Source of the DNA: Actinomycetes bacterium
Lineage (GTDB): Bacteria > Actinomycetota > Acidimicrobiia > Acidimicrobiales > Palsa-688
Length of the DNA: 8,250 bases
Direction of reading: 5' to 3'
Assembly (NCBI GenBank): GCA_021819345.1
Contig: JAKARG010000068.1
Coordinates: 1-8,250 of the forward strand
Of this stretch, positions 1 to 6,502 are shown piece after piece. The notes beneath the pieces are model-generated. The model was not told the origin of the DNA, ran no database searches, and saw only the letters and a program-made list of their open reading frames with translations. Position 1 is the stretch's first letter, and each line of letters begins with the position of its first letter. The translations under genes were made by a program, and so were the position numbers.

Positions 1-1
1 G

Positions 2-139
2 ATCATCACCGGAGAGGATGCCCGTCCCGGCGACACCCGACGCATCACCGAGTGGGTCGCAGAGCGCCACCCCGGGCTCGCAGTGGAGATCCACTCCGGG
101 GGCCAGCCGCTCTACCCCTACCTGCTGGGCGTGGAGTGA
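2..139 (+). CDS. DAK2/FakA-like (YloV-type) protein, C-terminal end only
   Basis: The open frame enters from the left edge and ends at TGA 137-139, so only 45 residues are visible. They finish with HSGGQPLYPYLLGVE, the typical carboxy end of the YloV/FakA family (DAK2 kinase domain plus a C-terminal fatty-acid-kinase domain), where a GGQP-YPYL-GVE ending is common. In firmicutes FakA phosphorylates protein-bound fatty acids delivered by FakB. In actinobacteria the substrate is less clear, so no symbol is given. The gene lies 54 bases upstream of recG on the same strand. DAK2-recG adjacency is recurrent in Gram-positive bacteria and supports both the family call and likely co-transcription. 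The kinase domain and catalytic residues are outside the window, so activity cannot be judged. Confidence 0.75.
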   Translation: MITGEDARPGDTRRITEWVAERHPGLAVEIHSGGQPLYPYLLGVE

Positions 140-193
140 TCCGGCCCCGTCCCAGGGGCGCCGGGTGAGCCCTCGGCACCTACCGGGAGTGGA

Positions 194-2314
194 GTGAGCA
201 GCCTCGGCGACCTGGCATCCATCGGGGTCGAGAGCCTGTCGAGCGTCTCGGCCAGCCGTGCCGACCGGTTGGCGGAGATGGGGATCGAGACGGTGCTCGA
301 CCTCGTCACCCACTACCCCCGCCGCTACGTCGACCGGACCAACCAGGCGAGCATCGACGGCCTGGTCGAGGGGCAGGAGGCGACGGTGCTCGCCACGGTC
401 CGGAGGGTCTCCACCCGGCCGACGAGGGGCCGCCGGGCGATGGTCGAGGTCGACCTGTTCGACGGGCGGGGCTATCTCCACCTCGTGTTCTTCAACCAGC
501 CGTGGCGGGCCAAGCAGCTGCGCGAGGGTGCCGAGGTGGTCGTGTGGGGAAGGGTCGAGCGCTACCGGGGGCGGAGGCAGATGACCAACCCGCTGGTCGA
601 CTCGGTGGGCGACCAGACCGGGCGGATCGTGGCGGTCTACCCGCAGTCGGAGAAGGCAGGGCTCGCCAGCTGGCAGATCGCCGACAACGTCGAGGAGGCC
701 CTCGGCCGGTACTGCGCAGGGCTCACCGACCCGCTCCCCGCAGCCATCCGCGAGCGCGAGCGCCTCGCCGAGCGGGCCTGGTCGCTCCGGGCCACGCACC
801 GACCCGAGACCGAGGCGGACTACCACGCCGGACGTCGGCGCCTCGGCTTCGACGAGCTGCTCCGCCTCCAGCTGGTGCTCGTGATGCGCAAGCGGGCTAC
901 CGAGCGCCACGCCCGGGGCATCCGGCACTCGAGCGCAGGGCACCTCGTCGACCGCTTCCTCACCGGGCTGCCCTTTCCCCTCACTACTGCCCAGCGGCGC
1001 GCCATCGAGGAGATCCGCGCCGACCTCGCCGGCCCCTGCCCGATGCACCGCCTGCTCCAGGGCGACGTGGGCTCGGGGAAGACCCTCGTAGCACTGGTTG
1101 CGATGCTGATCGGGGTCGAAGGCGGTCACCAGGCAGCGCTGATGGCGCCCACCGAGGTCCTCGCCGAGCAGCACCGCGCCAACCTCGCCGCCCTCGTGGC
1201 CGGCTTGGAGCTCGACGGGCGCCGAGACGGGTTGCTCGGGCGCAGGGAGGTGTCGGTCGGGCTCCTCACCAACCGGACCACCGCAGCGGCCCGCAAGAGG
1301 TTGCAGGCTGCGCTCGCCGCCGGGACCGTGGACATCCTCGTCGGCACCCACGCCTTGCTGTCCGAGACGGTCGACTTCGCCGACCTCGGGGTGGTGGTGA
1401 TCGACGAGCAGCACCGCTTCGGGGTCGAGCAGCGAGCGGTCCTGCGGGACAAGGGAGCCGGCGGGCTGGTGCCCGACGTGCTGGTGATGACCGCGACCCC
1501 GATCCCGCGGACCGCGGCGATGACCGTCTTCGGGGACCTCGACACCACCGTCCTCGACGAGATGCCGCCGGGGAGGACCCCGGTGACCACCTCTTGGGCT
1601 CGTGGCGAGCTCGAGGAGGCGGCTGCGTGGGAGCGCGTGCGCGCCGAGGTCGCCGCCGGGCACCAGGCCTACGTGGTCTGCCCCCTGGTCGAGGGCTCCG
1701 AGAAGGTGGTGGCCCGCTCGGCCACCGCCGAGCACCAGCGTCTCTCCGAAGGCGAGCTCGCCGGGCTGCGGGTCGGCCTGCTGCACGGACAGCTCGCGGC
1801 GAGCGAGAAGGACGCGGTCATGGAGGCCTACCGCCTCGGGCAGCTCGACGTGCTCGTCGCCACGACGGTGGTCGAGGTCGGCGTCGACGTGGCGAACGCG
1901 ACGGTCATGGTGATCGAGGACGCAGGTCGTTTCGGGATGGCCCAGCTCCACCAGCTGCGGGGGAGGGTGGGCCGGGGAGCGGAGCGGTCCTGGTGCTTCC
2001 TTCTCGGCGAGGGCTCCGGCGAGGACGGCCCCCGCCGGCTGCAGGCGCTTGTCGACAGCTCCGACGGCTTCGAGCTCGCCGAGATCGACCTCGACCTGCG
2101 CGGAGAGGGGACGATCCTCGGGACCCGCCAGAAGGGCGTCAGCGACTTGAAGCTCGCATCGCTCCGCCGGCACAAGAAGACCGTCGCCCTGGCTCGTCGG
2201 GTCGCCTTCGAGCTGGTCGACGAGGACGCCACCTTGTCCTCCCATCCCGAGCTGGCCGAGGAGCTGCGCCTGCTCGTCGATCCCGAGGAGCGCGAGTACC
2301 TGTTCAAGAGCTGA
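194..2314 (+). CDS. recG: ATP-dependent DNA helicase RecG
   Basis: This 706-residue superfamily 2 helicase remodels stalled replication forks and Holliday junctions, driving fork reversal and branch migration in the cytoplasm. An OB-fold wedge domain covers roughly residues 59-137 and binds the branched junction. The helicase motor carries Walker A GDVGSGKT at 290-297, the RecG-type Walker B DEQHRFG at 404-410, motif III TATPIPRT at 433-440 and motif VI RGRVGRG at 589-595. The length is usual for the family (about 690-740) and no key motif is missing. The GTG at 194 is chosen because GGGAG (185-189) lies 4 bases upstream and the protein then begins just before the helical wedge region. The gene probably belongs to a transcript with the upstream DAK2 gene. 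In many actinobacteria rsmD and coaD lie close downstream, but here they resume only after about 4.4 kb. Confidence is very high. Confidence 0.98.
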   Translation: MSSLGDLASIGVESLSSVSASRADRLAEMGIETVLDLVTHYPRRYVDRTNQASIDGLVEGQEATVLATVRRVSTRPTRGRRAMVEVDLFDGRGYLHLVFFNQPWRAKQLREGAEVVVWGRVERYRGRRQMTNPLVDSVGDQTGRIVAVYPQSEKAGLASWQIADNVEEALGRYCAGLTDPLPAAIRERERLAERAWSLRATHRPETEADYHAGRRRLGFDELLRLQLVLVMRKRATERHARGIRHSSAGHLVDRFLTGLPFPLTTAQRRAIEEIRADLAGPCPMHRLLQGDVGSGKTLVALVAMLIGVEGGHQAALMAPTEVLAEQHRANLAALVAGLELDGRRDGLLGRREVSVGLLTNRTTAAARKRLQAALAAGTVDILVGTHALLSETVDFADLGVVVIDEQHRFGVEQRAVLRDKGAGGLVPDVLVMTATPIPRTAAMTVFGDLDTTVLDEMPPGRTPVTTSWARGELEEAAAWERVRAEVAAGHQAYVVCPLVEGSEKVVARSATAEHQRLSEGELAGLRVGLLHGQLAASEKDAVMEAYRLGQLDVLVATTVVEVGVDVANATVMVIEDAGRFGMAQLHQLRGRVGRGAERSWCFLLGEGSGEDGPRRLQALVDSSDGFELAEIDLDLRGEGTILGTRQKGVSDLKLASLRRHKKTVALARRVAFELVDEDATLSSHPELAEELRLLVDPEEREYLFKS

Positions 2315-2348
2315 GCCCAGGGCACCTCCAGGGTGGCTGTCGGCCAAA

Positions 2349-2369
2349 ACCTGACCAATCTGGTAAGCT
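2349..2369. promoter_or_regulatory. Imperfect 21-bp dyad overlapping a possible metY promoter
   Basis: The left half ACCTGACCA (2349-2357) and right half TGGTAAGCT (2361-2369) are separated by three bases (ATC). The right half matches the reverse complement of the left (TGGTCAGGT) at 7 of 9 positions. Its last six bases, TAAGCT (2364-2369), preceded by TGG, resemble an extended -10 element. A clear -35 box is not visible. A 9-3-9 arrangement with ACCTGAC-type halves is in the style of Rrf2-family operators (the family that includes CymR and IscR). That, and its place 36 bases before the metY start, suggests a sulfur or cysteine-responsive repressor site. The regulator assignment is inference. 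Confidence 0.45.
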
Positions 2370-2405
2370 TTCGCGGACATCGGTCGAGCGAGGGGACGGA
2401 CAGCG

Positions 2406-3698
2406 ATGCGCCAGGATGCCCGAGGTTTCGAGACCCGACAGATCCATGCGGGCGCGGCTCCCGACCCGACGACGGGCGCGCGGGCGACGCCGATCTACCA
2501 GACGACGAGCTTCGCCTTCCGCGACACCGACCACGCGGCGGCGCTGTTCGCCCTGGCCGAGCCGGGCAACATCTACACCCGGATCATGAACCCGACCCAG
2601 GCGGTCTTCGAGGAGCGGGTCGCCAGCTTGGAGGGCGGCGTCGGGGCACTGGCGACCGCCAGCGGGCAGGCGGCCGAGACCCTGTCGATCCTCACCCTGA
2701 CCCAGGCAGGAGGCCACGTGGTGGCCTCGGCGTCCCTCTACGGCGGCACCTACACGCTCCTGCGCCACACCCTTGCGAAGATGGGCCTGGCGGTCAGCTT
2801 CATCGAGGACCCCGACGACCTCGACGCCTGGGCGGCGGCCGTCCGCCCCGAGACGGCCGCCTTCTACGGCGAGACGATCGGCAACCCCAAGGGCGACATC
2901 CTCGACATCCCCGGCGTCGCCCGTGTCGCCCACGACCACGACGTGCCGCTCGTCGTCGACAACACCCTGGCGAGCCCCTATCTCTGCCAGCCCCTGGCGC
3001 ACGGCGCGGACATCGTGGTGCACTCGGCGACGAAGTTCATCGGCGGCCACGGCACGGCCATCGGCGGGGTGCTCGTCGACGGCGGGAGCTTCGACTTCGG
3101 GGCGAGCGGACGTCACCCGGGCTTCACCGAGCCGGACCCGAGCTACCACGGCCTCGAGTACTGGAAGGCGCTCGGCCCCGGCGCCTACGTCGCCAAGGCC
3201 CGGGTCCAAGGGATGCGGGACATCGGCATGGCGGTCTCTCCCTTCAATGCCTTCCTGTTCATCCAGGGCCTCGAGACGCTCAGCCTGCGCATGGAGCGCC
3301 ACGTGGCCAACGCCCAGGCGGTGGCGTCCTGGCTCGAGGGGCGCGACGAGGTGACGTGGGTCGCGTACCCGGGCCTCGGTTCCTCGCCTTGGCATGCCCG
3401 GGCTCGGGAGCTGCTGCCCCGCGGCGCCGGCTCGATCCTGTCCTTCGGCATCGCCGGCGGCGCCGAGGCGGGCCGCCGCTTCGTGGAGGCCCTGGAGCTG
3501 CACAGCCATCTCGCCAACGTGGGCGACGTGCGCAGCCTGGTGATCCACCCGGCTACGACGACCCACTCGCAGCTGAGCGCGCAGGAGCAGGCGGCGGCCG
3601 GGGTGACCCCGGAGCTGGTGCGCCTCTCGGTCGGGCTGGAGACGATCGACGACATCCTCGCCGACCTCGACGCCGGCTTCCGGGCAGCGAAGCCCTGA
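2406..3698 (+). CDS. metY: O-acetylhomoserine aminocarboxypropyltransferase (O-acetylhomoserine sulfhydrylase)
   Basis: This 430-residue enzyme of the cystathionine gamma-synthase PLP family uses sulfide to convert O-acylhomoserine into homocysteine in the cytoplasm. Visible features are Tyr57 and Arg59 (IYTRIMNPT), which bind the cofactor phosphate of the neighbouring subunit. SGQAA is at 86-90, the stacking tyrosine lies in YGGTY (112-116), Asp185 in VVDNTLASPY contacts the pyridine ring, and Lys210 in HSATKF is the Schiff-base lysine. The loop after it, with GRHPGFTEPDPSYHG, is typical of O-acetylhomoserine sulfhydrylases rather than of cystathionine synthases or lyases. ATG 2406 is preceded by GAGGGGAC (2390-2397). 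metX follows after 17 bases on the same strand, so the two are almost surely co-transcribed. The upstream dyad at 2349-2369 is the likely control point. Full length with no lesion. Confidence 0.96.
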   Translation: MRQDARGFETRQIHAGAAPDPTTGARATPIYQTTSFAFRDTDHAAALFALAEPGNIYTRIMNPTQAVFEERVASLEGGVGALATASGQAAETLSILTLTQAGGHVVASASLYGGTYTLLRHTLAKMGLAVSFIEDPDDLDAWAAAVRPETAAFYGETIGNPKGDILDIPGVARVAHDHDVPLVVDNTLASPYLCQPLAHGADIVVHSATKFIGGHGTAIGGVLVDGGSFDFGASGRHPGFTEPDPSYHGLEYWKALGPGAYVAKARVQGMRDIGMAVSPFNAFLFIQGLETLSLRMERHVANAQAVASWLEGRDEVTWVAYPGLGSSPWHARARELLPRGAGSILSFGIAGGAEAGRRFVEALELHSHLANVGDVRSLVIHPATTTHSQLSAQEQAAAGVTPELVRLSVGLETIDDILADLDAGFRAAKP

Positions 3699-3715
3699 GC
3701 ACTGCGGTAGTCCCC

Positions 3716-4846
3716 GTGCTCCCGCCGTCGAGCGGGACGCCGCAGCGCGGCGATCCCCCCGGGGATCGCCGCTTCGTCACCCTCTTCGCCGAGCGGCCGT
3801 TGCGCTTGGAGGGTGGCGGCTCGCTCGGGCCGGTGACCGTGGCCTACGAGACCTGGGGCCAGCGAGCCCCCGGGGACTCCAACGCCGTGCTGGTCTGCCA
3901 CGCCCTGACCGGGGACAGCCACCTGAGCGGCCCGGCGGGGCCGGGGCACCCGACCGCCGGCTGGTGGGACGGGCTCGTCAGCGCGGGCGCCGCCCTGGAC
4001 GAACGTCGCTGGTGGGTCGTCTGCCCCAACGTGCTCGGTGGTTGCAGAGGGACCACCGGACCGGCGGCTCCCGCTCCCGACGGACGACCATGGGGGGCGC
4101 GCTTCCCAGCCCTCACCATCCGCGACCAGGTGGCGGTCGAGGTCGCCCTGGCCGACGCCCTCGGGGTCGGTCGGTGGAGGGCAGTGGTCGGCGGGTCGAT
4201 GGGCGGCATGCGCGCCCTCGAGTGGGCCGTCGCCCACCCCGACCGGGTGGCGCGCGCCGTGGTGCTCGCCTGCGGCGCGCGGGCCACCGCCGAGCAGATC
4301 GCGCTCTCCGCTCTGCAGGCCCAGGCCATCCGGCTGGACCCGGCCTTCGCCGGCGGCGACTACTACGGTGCCCCCGCCGGTGAGGGGCCGTGGCGGGGGC
4401 TCGGCCTCGCTCGGCGCCTCGGGCACCTCTCCTACCGCAGCGAGCCCGAGCTCGACCACCGCTTCGGCCACCGGCCGCAGGCCGGCGAGGAGCCGCTCGC
4501 CGGTGGCCGGTACGCGATCGAGAGCTACCTCGACCACCACGCGGCCAAGCTCGCCCGCCGCTTCGACGCCAACAGCTATCTGGTGCTCAGCCGGGCCATG
4601 GACCACCACGACGTCGGGCGCGGCCGCGGCGGGGTGGCCGCCGCCCTCCGGCGGGTACGGGCGACGGCCACCGTGGTCGGCGTCGACAGCGACCGGCTCT
4701 ACCCACTGCGTCTCCAGCGCGACCTCGTCGCCGCCCTCCCGGCAGCCCGGCCCCTGGAGGTGGTCCACTCCGAGGTGGGCCACGACGGCTTCCTCGTCGA
4801 GACCGAGCAGGTGGACCGCATCATCGCCGCCGCCCTCGAGGCCTGA
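3716..4846 (+). CDS. metX: Homoserine O-acetyltransferase (MetX alpha/beta hydrolase)
   Basis: MetX transfers an acyl group from acyl-CoA to the homoserine hydroxyl, making the substrate of MetY. The 376-residue length is normal for the family. The alpha/beta-hydrolase triad is visible: nucleophile Ser161 in GGSMGGM, Asp326 in DSDRLYP and His356 in GHDGF. The family motifs NVLGGC (105-110), RFPALTIRDQV, ESYLDH, KLARRFDANSY and MDHHDVGRGRGG are all present. Residues 111-118 read RGTTGPAA where QGSTGPSS is more usual, a mild variation. The frame is open far upstream, but conserved sequence begins near residue 20 (RFVTLFAERPL), so GTG 3716 is the best start. It has no good Shine-Dalgarno sequence, so translation may be coupled to metY, which ends 17 bases before. 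Acetyl is preferred over succinyl as donor from family and context. Sequence reading alone cannot exclude succinyl-CoA. Confidence 0.94.
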   Translation: MLPPSSGTPQRGDPPGDRRFVTLFAERPLRLEGGGSLGPVTVAYETWGQRAPGDSNAVLVCHALTGDSHLSGPAGPGHPTAGWWDGLVSAGAALDERRWWVVCPNVLGGCRGTTGPAAPAPDGRPWGARFPALTIRDQVAVEVALADALGVGRWRAVVGGSMGGMRALEWAVAHPDRVARAVVLACGARATAEQIALSALQAQAIRLDPAFAGGDYYGAPAGEGPWRGLGLARRLGHLSYRSEPELDHRFGHRPQAGEEPLAGGRYAIESYLDHHAAKLARRFDANSYLVLSRAMDHHDVGRGRGGVAAALRRVRATATVVGVDSDRLYPLRLQRDLVAALPAARPLEVVHSEVGHDGFLVETEQVDRIIAAALEA

Positions 4847-4931
4847 GGCGCCGGTCCGGGCGGGCAGGCCCGCCTTGGTCCGGGAGCGACCGTCGAGGAG
4901 CCCTGCTGGGCCGAGCCGTGATCGGGGGCTC

Positions 4932-5066
4932 GTGCCGGCTCGCTCGGTGCCGGCTCGCTCGGTGCCGTCGCACCCCGTTCGGGCCCGCTCGGTTCGAGCC
5001 CGCTCGGTTCGAGCCCGCTCGGTTCGAGCCCGCTCGGTTCGAGCCCGCTCGGTTCGAGCCCGCTCC
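4932..5066. repeat. Nine-unit 15-bp tandem repeat in two variants
   Basis: The unit is 15 bp and repeats in strict phase. Two copies of GTGCCGGCTCGCTCG start at 4932 and 4947, followed by a degenerate copy at 4962. Then come six copies of GTTCGAGCCCGCTCG starting at 4977, 4992, 5007, 5022, 5037 and 5052. The first of these has one A-to-G change and the last ends in C. Four of the second type are identical. Units of that type contain the dyad CGAGC-CC-GCTCG and, across unit borders, CTCG-GTT-CGAG, so the array could fold into serial hairpins as RNA or single strand. The array lies between metX and the dioxygenase gene and ends 11 bases before a TACAAT box. Because 15 is a multiple of 3, reading frames through it stay open and look like repetitive protein. 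No spacers separate the units. Confidence 0.93.
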
Positions 5067-5077
5067 TGATGGAACGT

Positions 5078-5088
5078 TACAATAGAGT
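5078..5088 (+). promoter_or_regulatory. Candidate -10 promoter region for the dioxygenase gene
   Basis: TACAAT (5078-5083) matches the bacterial -10 consensus TATAAT at five of six bases. It overlaps a second -10-like box, TAGAGT (5083-5088). This is one of the few AT-rich patches in a very GC-rich intergenic region. It lies about 50-60 bases before the GTG start at 5139, a sensible leader length. No strong -35 is seen. TTCGAG (5053-5058) in the last tandem-repeat unit is a weak candidate with a 19-base spacer. If the promoter is real, its upstream half is made of repeat sequence, so copy number or binding to the repeats could affect it. Confidence 0.4.
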
Positions 5089-5138
5089 ATGGCGGGCAGG
5101 GTTCCGCCGGGCAGACGATCCGGCGAGGAGGAGGAGGC

Positions 5139-5954
5139 GTGGTGCTATCCGCAGAGCAGGTCGAGGCCTTCGGCAGGGACGGCTTCGTGGCCGGATCGGT
5201 GGTGCTCGGCGAGGAGCGGGTCGAGGAGCTGCGAGCCGAGCTCGACCGGGTCATCGCGGAGCGCGATCGCCGCGATGTCGCCCAGCCGGTACAGCTCGGC
5301 AACCTCGGTGGGCGGGAGGACTCCCCGGTCTGGCAGGTGGTCGACATCTGGCAGGCGAGCCCGGCGTTCCGGGAGCACCTCTACGAGGAGCAGATCGTCG
5401 AGGAGGTCGCACAACTGACCGGCGCGGACCAGCTCCGGGTCTGGCACGACCAGATCCAGTACAAGCCCGCCCACCACGGGGGGGTCAACGGTTGGCACCA
5501 GGACGCCCCCCTATGGCCGCCGATCGAGCCCCCGACCCAGGTGACCGCCTGGGTCGCGCTCGACGAGGTCGACGAGACCAACGGGTGCATGCGGATGGTC
5601 CCCGGCTCCCATGCCTGGGGGGACCACATGGCCTGGCTCGGCTCGCTCGACGGCTTGGACCTGCCGGCGAGCTTCGAGGACCACCAGGTATCGGTGGAGC
5701 TGCGGCCGGTGCGCAAGGGGGCGGTCCACTACCACCACTCGCTCACCTGGCATGCGTCGCACGCCAACTCGAGCGACCGGCCGCGCCGAGCGATCGCAGT
5801 GCACTACATGACCGGCGCAACCCGCTTCGCCGCCCAGGGAGGGGAGCACGTGATGAGGCCCTTCATCACCGTCGCCGACGGCGAGGTCGTAGCGGGCGAG
5901 CACTTCCCGCTGGTCTACGGCGGCTCGCCGGTCCCGCCGGCCGAGCGAAGGTAG
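5139..5954 (+). CDS. Phytanoyl-CoA dioxygenase (PhyH) family Fe(II)/2-oxoglutarate oxygenase
   Basis: This 271-residue non-heme iron oxygenase is predicted to hydroxylate an organic substrate, using O2 and 2-oxoglutarate in the cytoplasm. The iron triad is visible: His120 and Asp122 in WHQD, and the distal His205 in WHASHAN. Arg216 in DRPRRA lies 11 residues after the distal histidine, the spacing known for the 2-oxoglutarate-binding arginine of human PHYH. The stretch VALDEVDETNGCMRMVPGSH is the family's usual core-barrel segment. The purine run GAGGAGGAGGAGG (5125-5137) precedes two adjacent GTG codons (5139 and 5142), and either could initiate. There is no signal peptide or membrane segment. 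The family covers phytanoyl-CoA, ectoine, halogenation and natural-product enzymes, so the substrate is unknown. The gene has its own candidate promoter and is not tightly linked to metX. Family certain, function open. Confidence 0.92.
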   Translation: MVLSAEQVEAFGRDGFVAGSVVLGEERVEELRAELDRVIAERDRRDVAQPVQLGNLGGREDSPVWQVVDIWQASPAFREHLYEEQIVEEVAQLTGADQLRVWHDQIQYKPAHHGGVNGWHQDAPLWPPIEPPTQVTAWVALDEVDETNGCMRMVPGSHAWGDHMAWLGSLDGLDLPASFEDHQVSVELRPVRKGAVHYHHSLTWHASHANSSDRPRRAIAVHYMTGATRFAAQGGEHVMRPFITVADGEVVAGEHFPLVYGGSPVPPAERR

Positions 5955-6007
5955 CTTCGCGAAGCGGCACCCGTCGGGTCGGCCGTGATCCGGGGAGCCC
6001 CGGCTCC
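5945..6007. other. Cluster of inverted repeats between the dioxygenase and membrane-protein genes
   Basis: Several short perfect dyads lie within about 60 bases. GCGAAG (5945-5950) pairs with CTTCGC (5955-5960) around the stop codon, and GCTTCGCGAAGC (5954-5965) is a competing 12-bp palindrome. ACCCG-T-CGGGT covers 5969-5979, CCGGGGAGCCCCGG covers 5990-6003, and GGAGCC-CC-GGCTCC covers 5994-6007 and competes with the previous one. There is no T-tract after any stem, so this is not a classical intrinsic terminator. It may still end the dioxygenase transcript or shape the leader of the next gene. Short palindromes are frequent in such GC-rich DNA. Confidence 0.5.
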
Positions 6008-6026
6008 ACACCCTTAGGAGGCACAC

Positions 6027-6428
6027 ATGACCACGACCGAGGGCGTGGCCACATCGGAGCCGCCGGTGACCGGCGCGCAGGACCAGCACCCCAACCCCCT
6101 GGTGAGGGCGCTCAACTCCGTGCCCCGCCTGCTCGCTTCGAAGCTCCACGTGCTGTTCCTCTTCGGACTCGGGGTGTTCCTCGTGGTCCTCCCCTTGGTG
6201 GGGGTGACGGTCTCGGCCAAGGCCGAGCTGATCGGGGGCAACTACACCAACGTGACCTCCGACCTCGGCGCCTGCATCGCGGCTGGCGGTACCGTCCACC
6301 TGGTCCGACGGCACCGGGCCCACCAGCGGGAGCTGGCCGACCTGCACGACAAGGTCGACTCGTTGCTCGCAGCAGTTCGCAGCCAGGCTCCGCCCGCCCG
6401 GCCCGAGGGTCACGGACCGGCCAGTTAG
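6027..6428 (+). CDS. Small predicted membrane protein of unknown function
   Basis: I do not recognise this 133-residue protein. The first 25 residues are polar and probably disordered. A strongly hydrophobic segment at about 41-63 (LHVLFLFGLGVFLVVLPLVG core) is a clear transmembrane helix. A weaker one may span 75-93 (SDLGACIAAGGTV). A basic stretch (RRHRAHQR, 94-101) and an amphipathic helix to about 118, with a heptad-like pattern LADLHDKVDSLLAAV, follow. The positive charges before helix one and after helix two suggest a hairpin with both ends in the cytoplasm. No signal peptidase site or catalytic motif is seen. AGGAGG (6016-6021) lies 5 bases before the ATG, an excellent ribosome binding site, so it is very likely translated. 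It shares a strand with the dioxygenase gene 72 bases upstream and converges with the zinc-ribbon gene. Confidence 0.8.
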   Translation: MTTTEGVATSEPPVTGAQDQHPNPLVRALNSVPRLLASKLHVLFLFGLGVFLVVLPLVGVTVSAKAELIGGNYTNVTSDLGACIAAGGTVHLVRRHRAHQRELADLHDKVDSLLAAVRSQAPPARPEGHGPAS

Positions 6429-6444
6429 TCAGGGCCGGCCAGCC

Positions 6445-6480
6445 GCCCGGCCCGTCGCCCGGCCACCCGGCCGCCCGGCC
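6445..6480. repeat. GC-only GCCCGGCC repeats between convergent genes
   Basis: GCCCGGCC occurs at 6445-6452, 6457-6464 and 6473-6480, with the variant ACCCGGCC at 6465-6472. The surrounding 6429-6502 gap has hardly any A or T up to about 6480. It separates the end of the membrane-protein gene from the end of the minus-strand zinc-ribbon gene. An additional stem, CCGGCC (6417-6422) with GGCCGG (6433-6438), spans the TAG stop of the membrane gene. A two-way transcription stop is possible but lacks T-tracts. Confidence 0.45.
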
Positions 6481-6502
6481 CGGAGGGAGGACCCCGCCGC
6501 TA

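Noticed and set aside
2315..2348. Intrinsic terminator after recG
   Set aside because: Only a 4-bp CACC/GGTG stem is visible and there is no T-tract, too weak to report as a terminator.
2315..2405. SAM or T-box riboswitch before metY
   Set aside because: The gap is only 91 bases, and I see neither the conserved cores nor the needed helices. A protein-binding dyad fits better.
502..2589. A 695-codon plus-strand frame inside recG, extending into metY
   Set aside because: It is an Arg/Pro/Gly-rich out-of-frame shadow of recG with no recognisable domain. recG's own frame shows every helicase motif.
2304..3566. A 420-codon minus-strand frame across metY
   Set aside because: Antisense to a complete PLP enzyme, with no domain and no ribosome binding site; a GC-driven shadow.
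2333..3715. A much longer N-terminus for MetX, in the frame open from 2333
   Set aside because: The extension would overlap all of metY and is low-complexity. MetX homology begins near residue 20 of the version starting at GTG 3716.
4847..4931. A small gene between metX and the repeat array
   Set aside because: Frames here are only continuations of shadow frames. There is no start with a ribosome binding site and no recognisable peptide.
4932..5066. CRISPR array or attachment-site repeats
   Set aside because: Units abut with no spacers and are only 15 bp, and no cas or integrase gene is present. It is a simple tandem repeat.
3185..5347. A 720-codon open frame on the minus strand ending in repeated ERART-like peptides
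   Set aside because: It runs antisense to metY, metX and the start of the dioxygenase gene, all of which have clear family motifs. The repetitive peptide is just the 15-bp tandem repeat read in one open frame. High GC makes antisense frames long.
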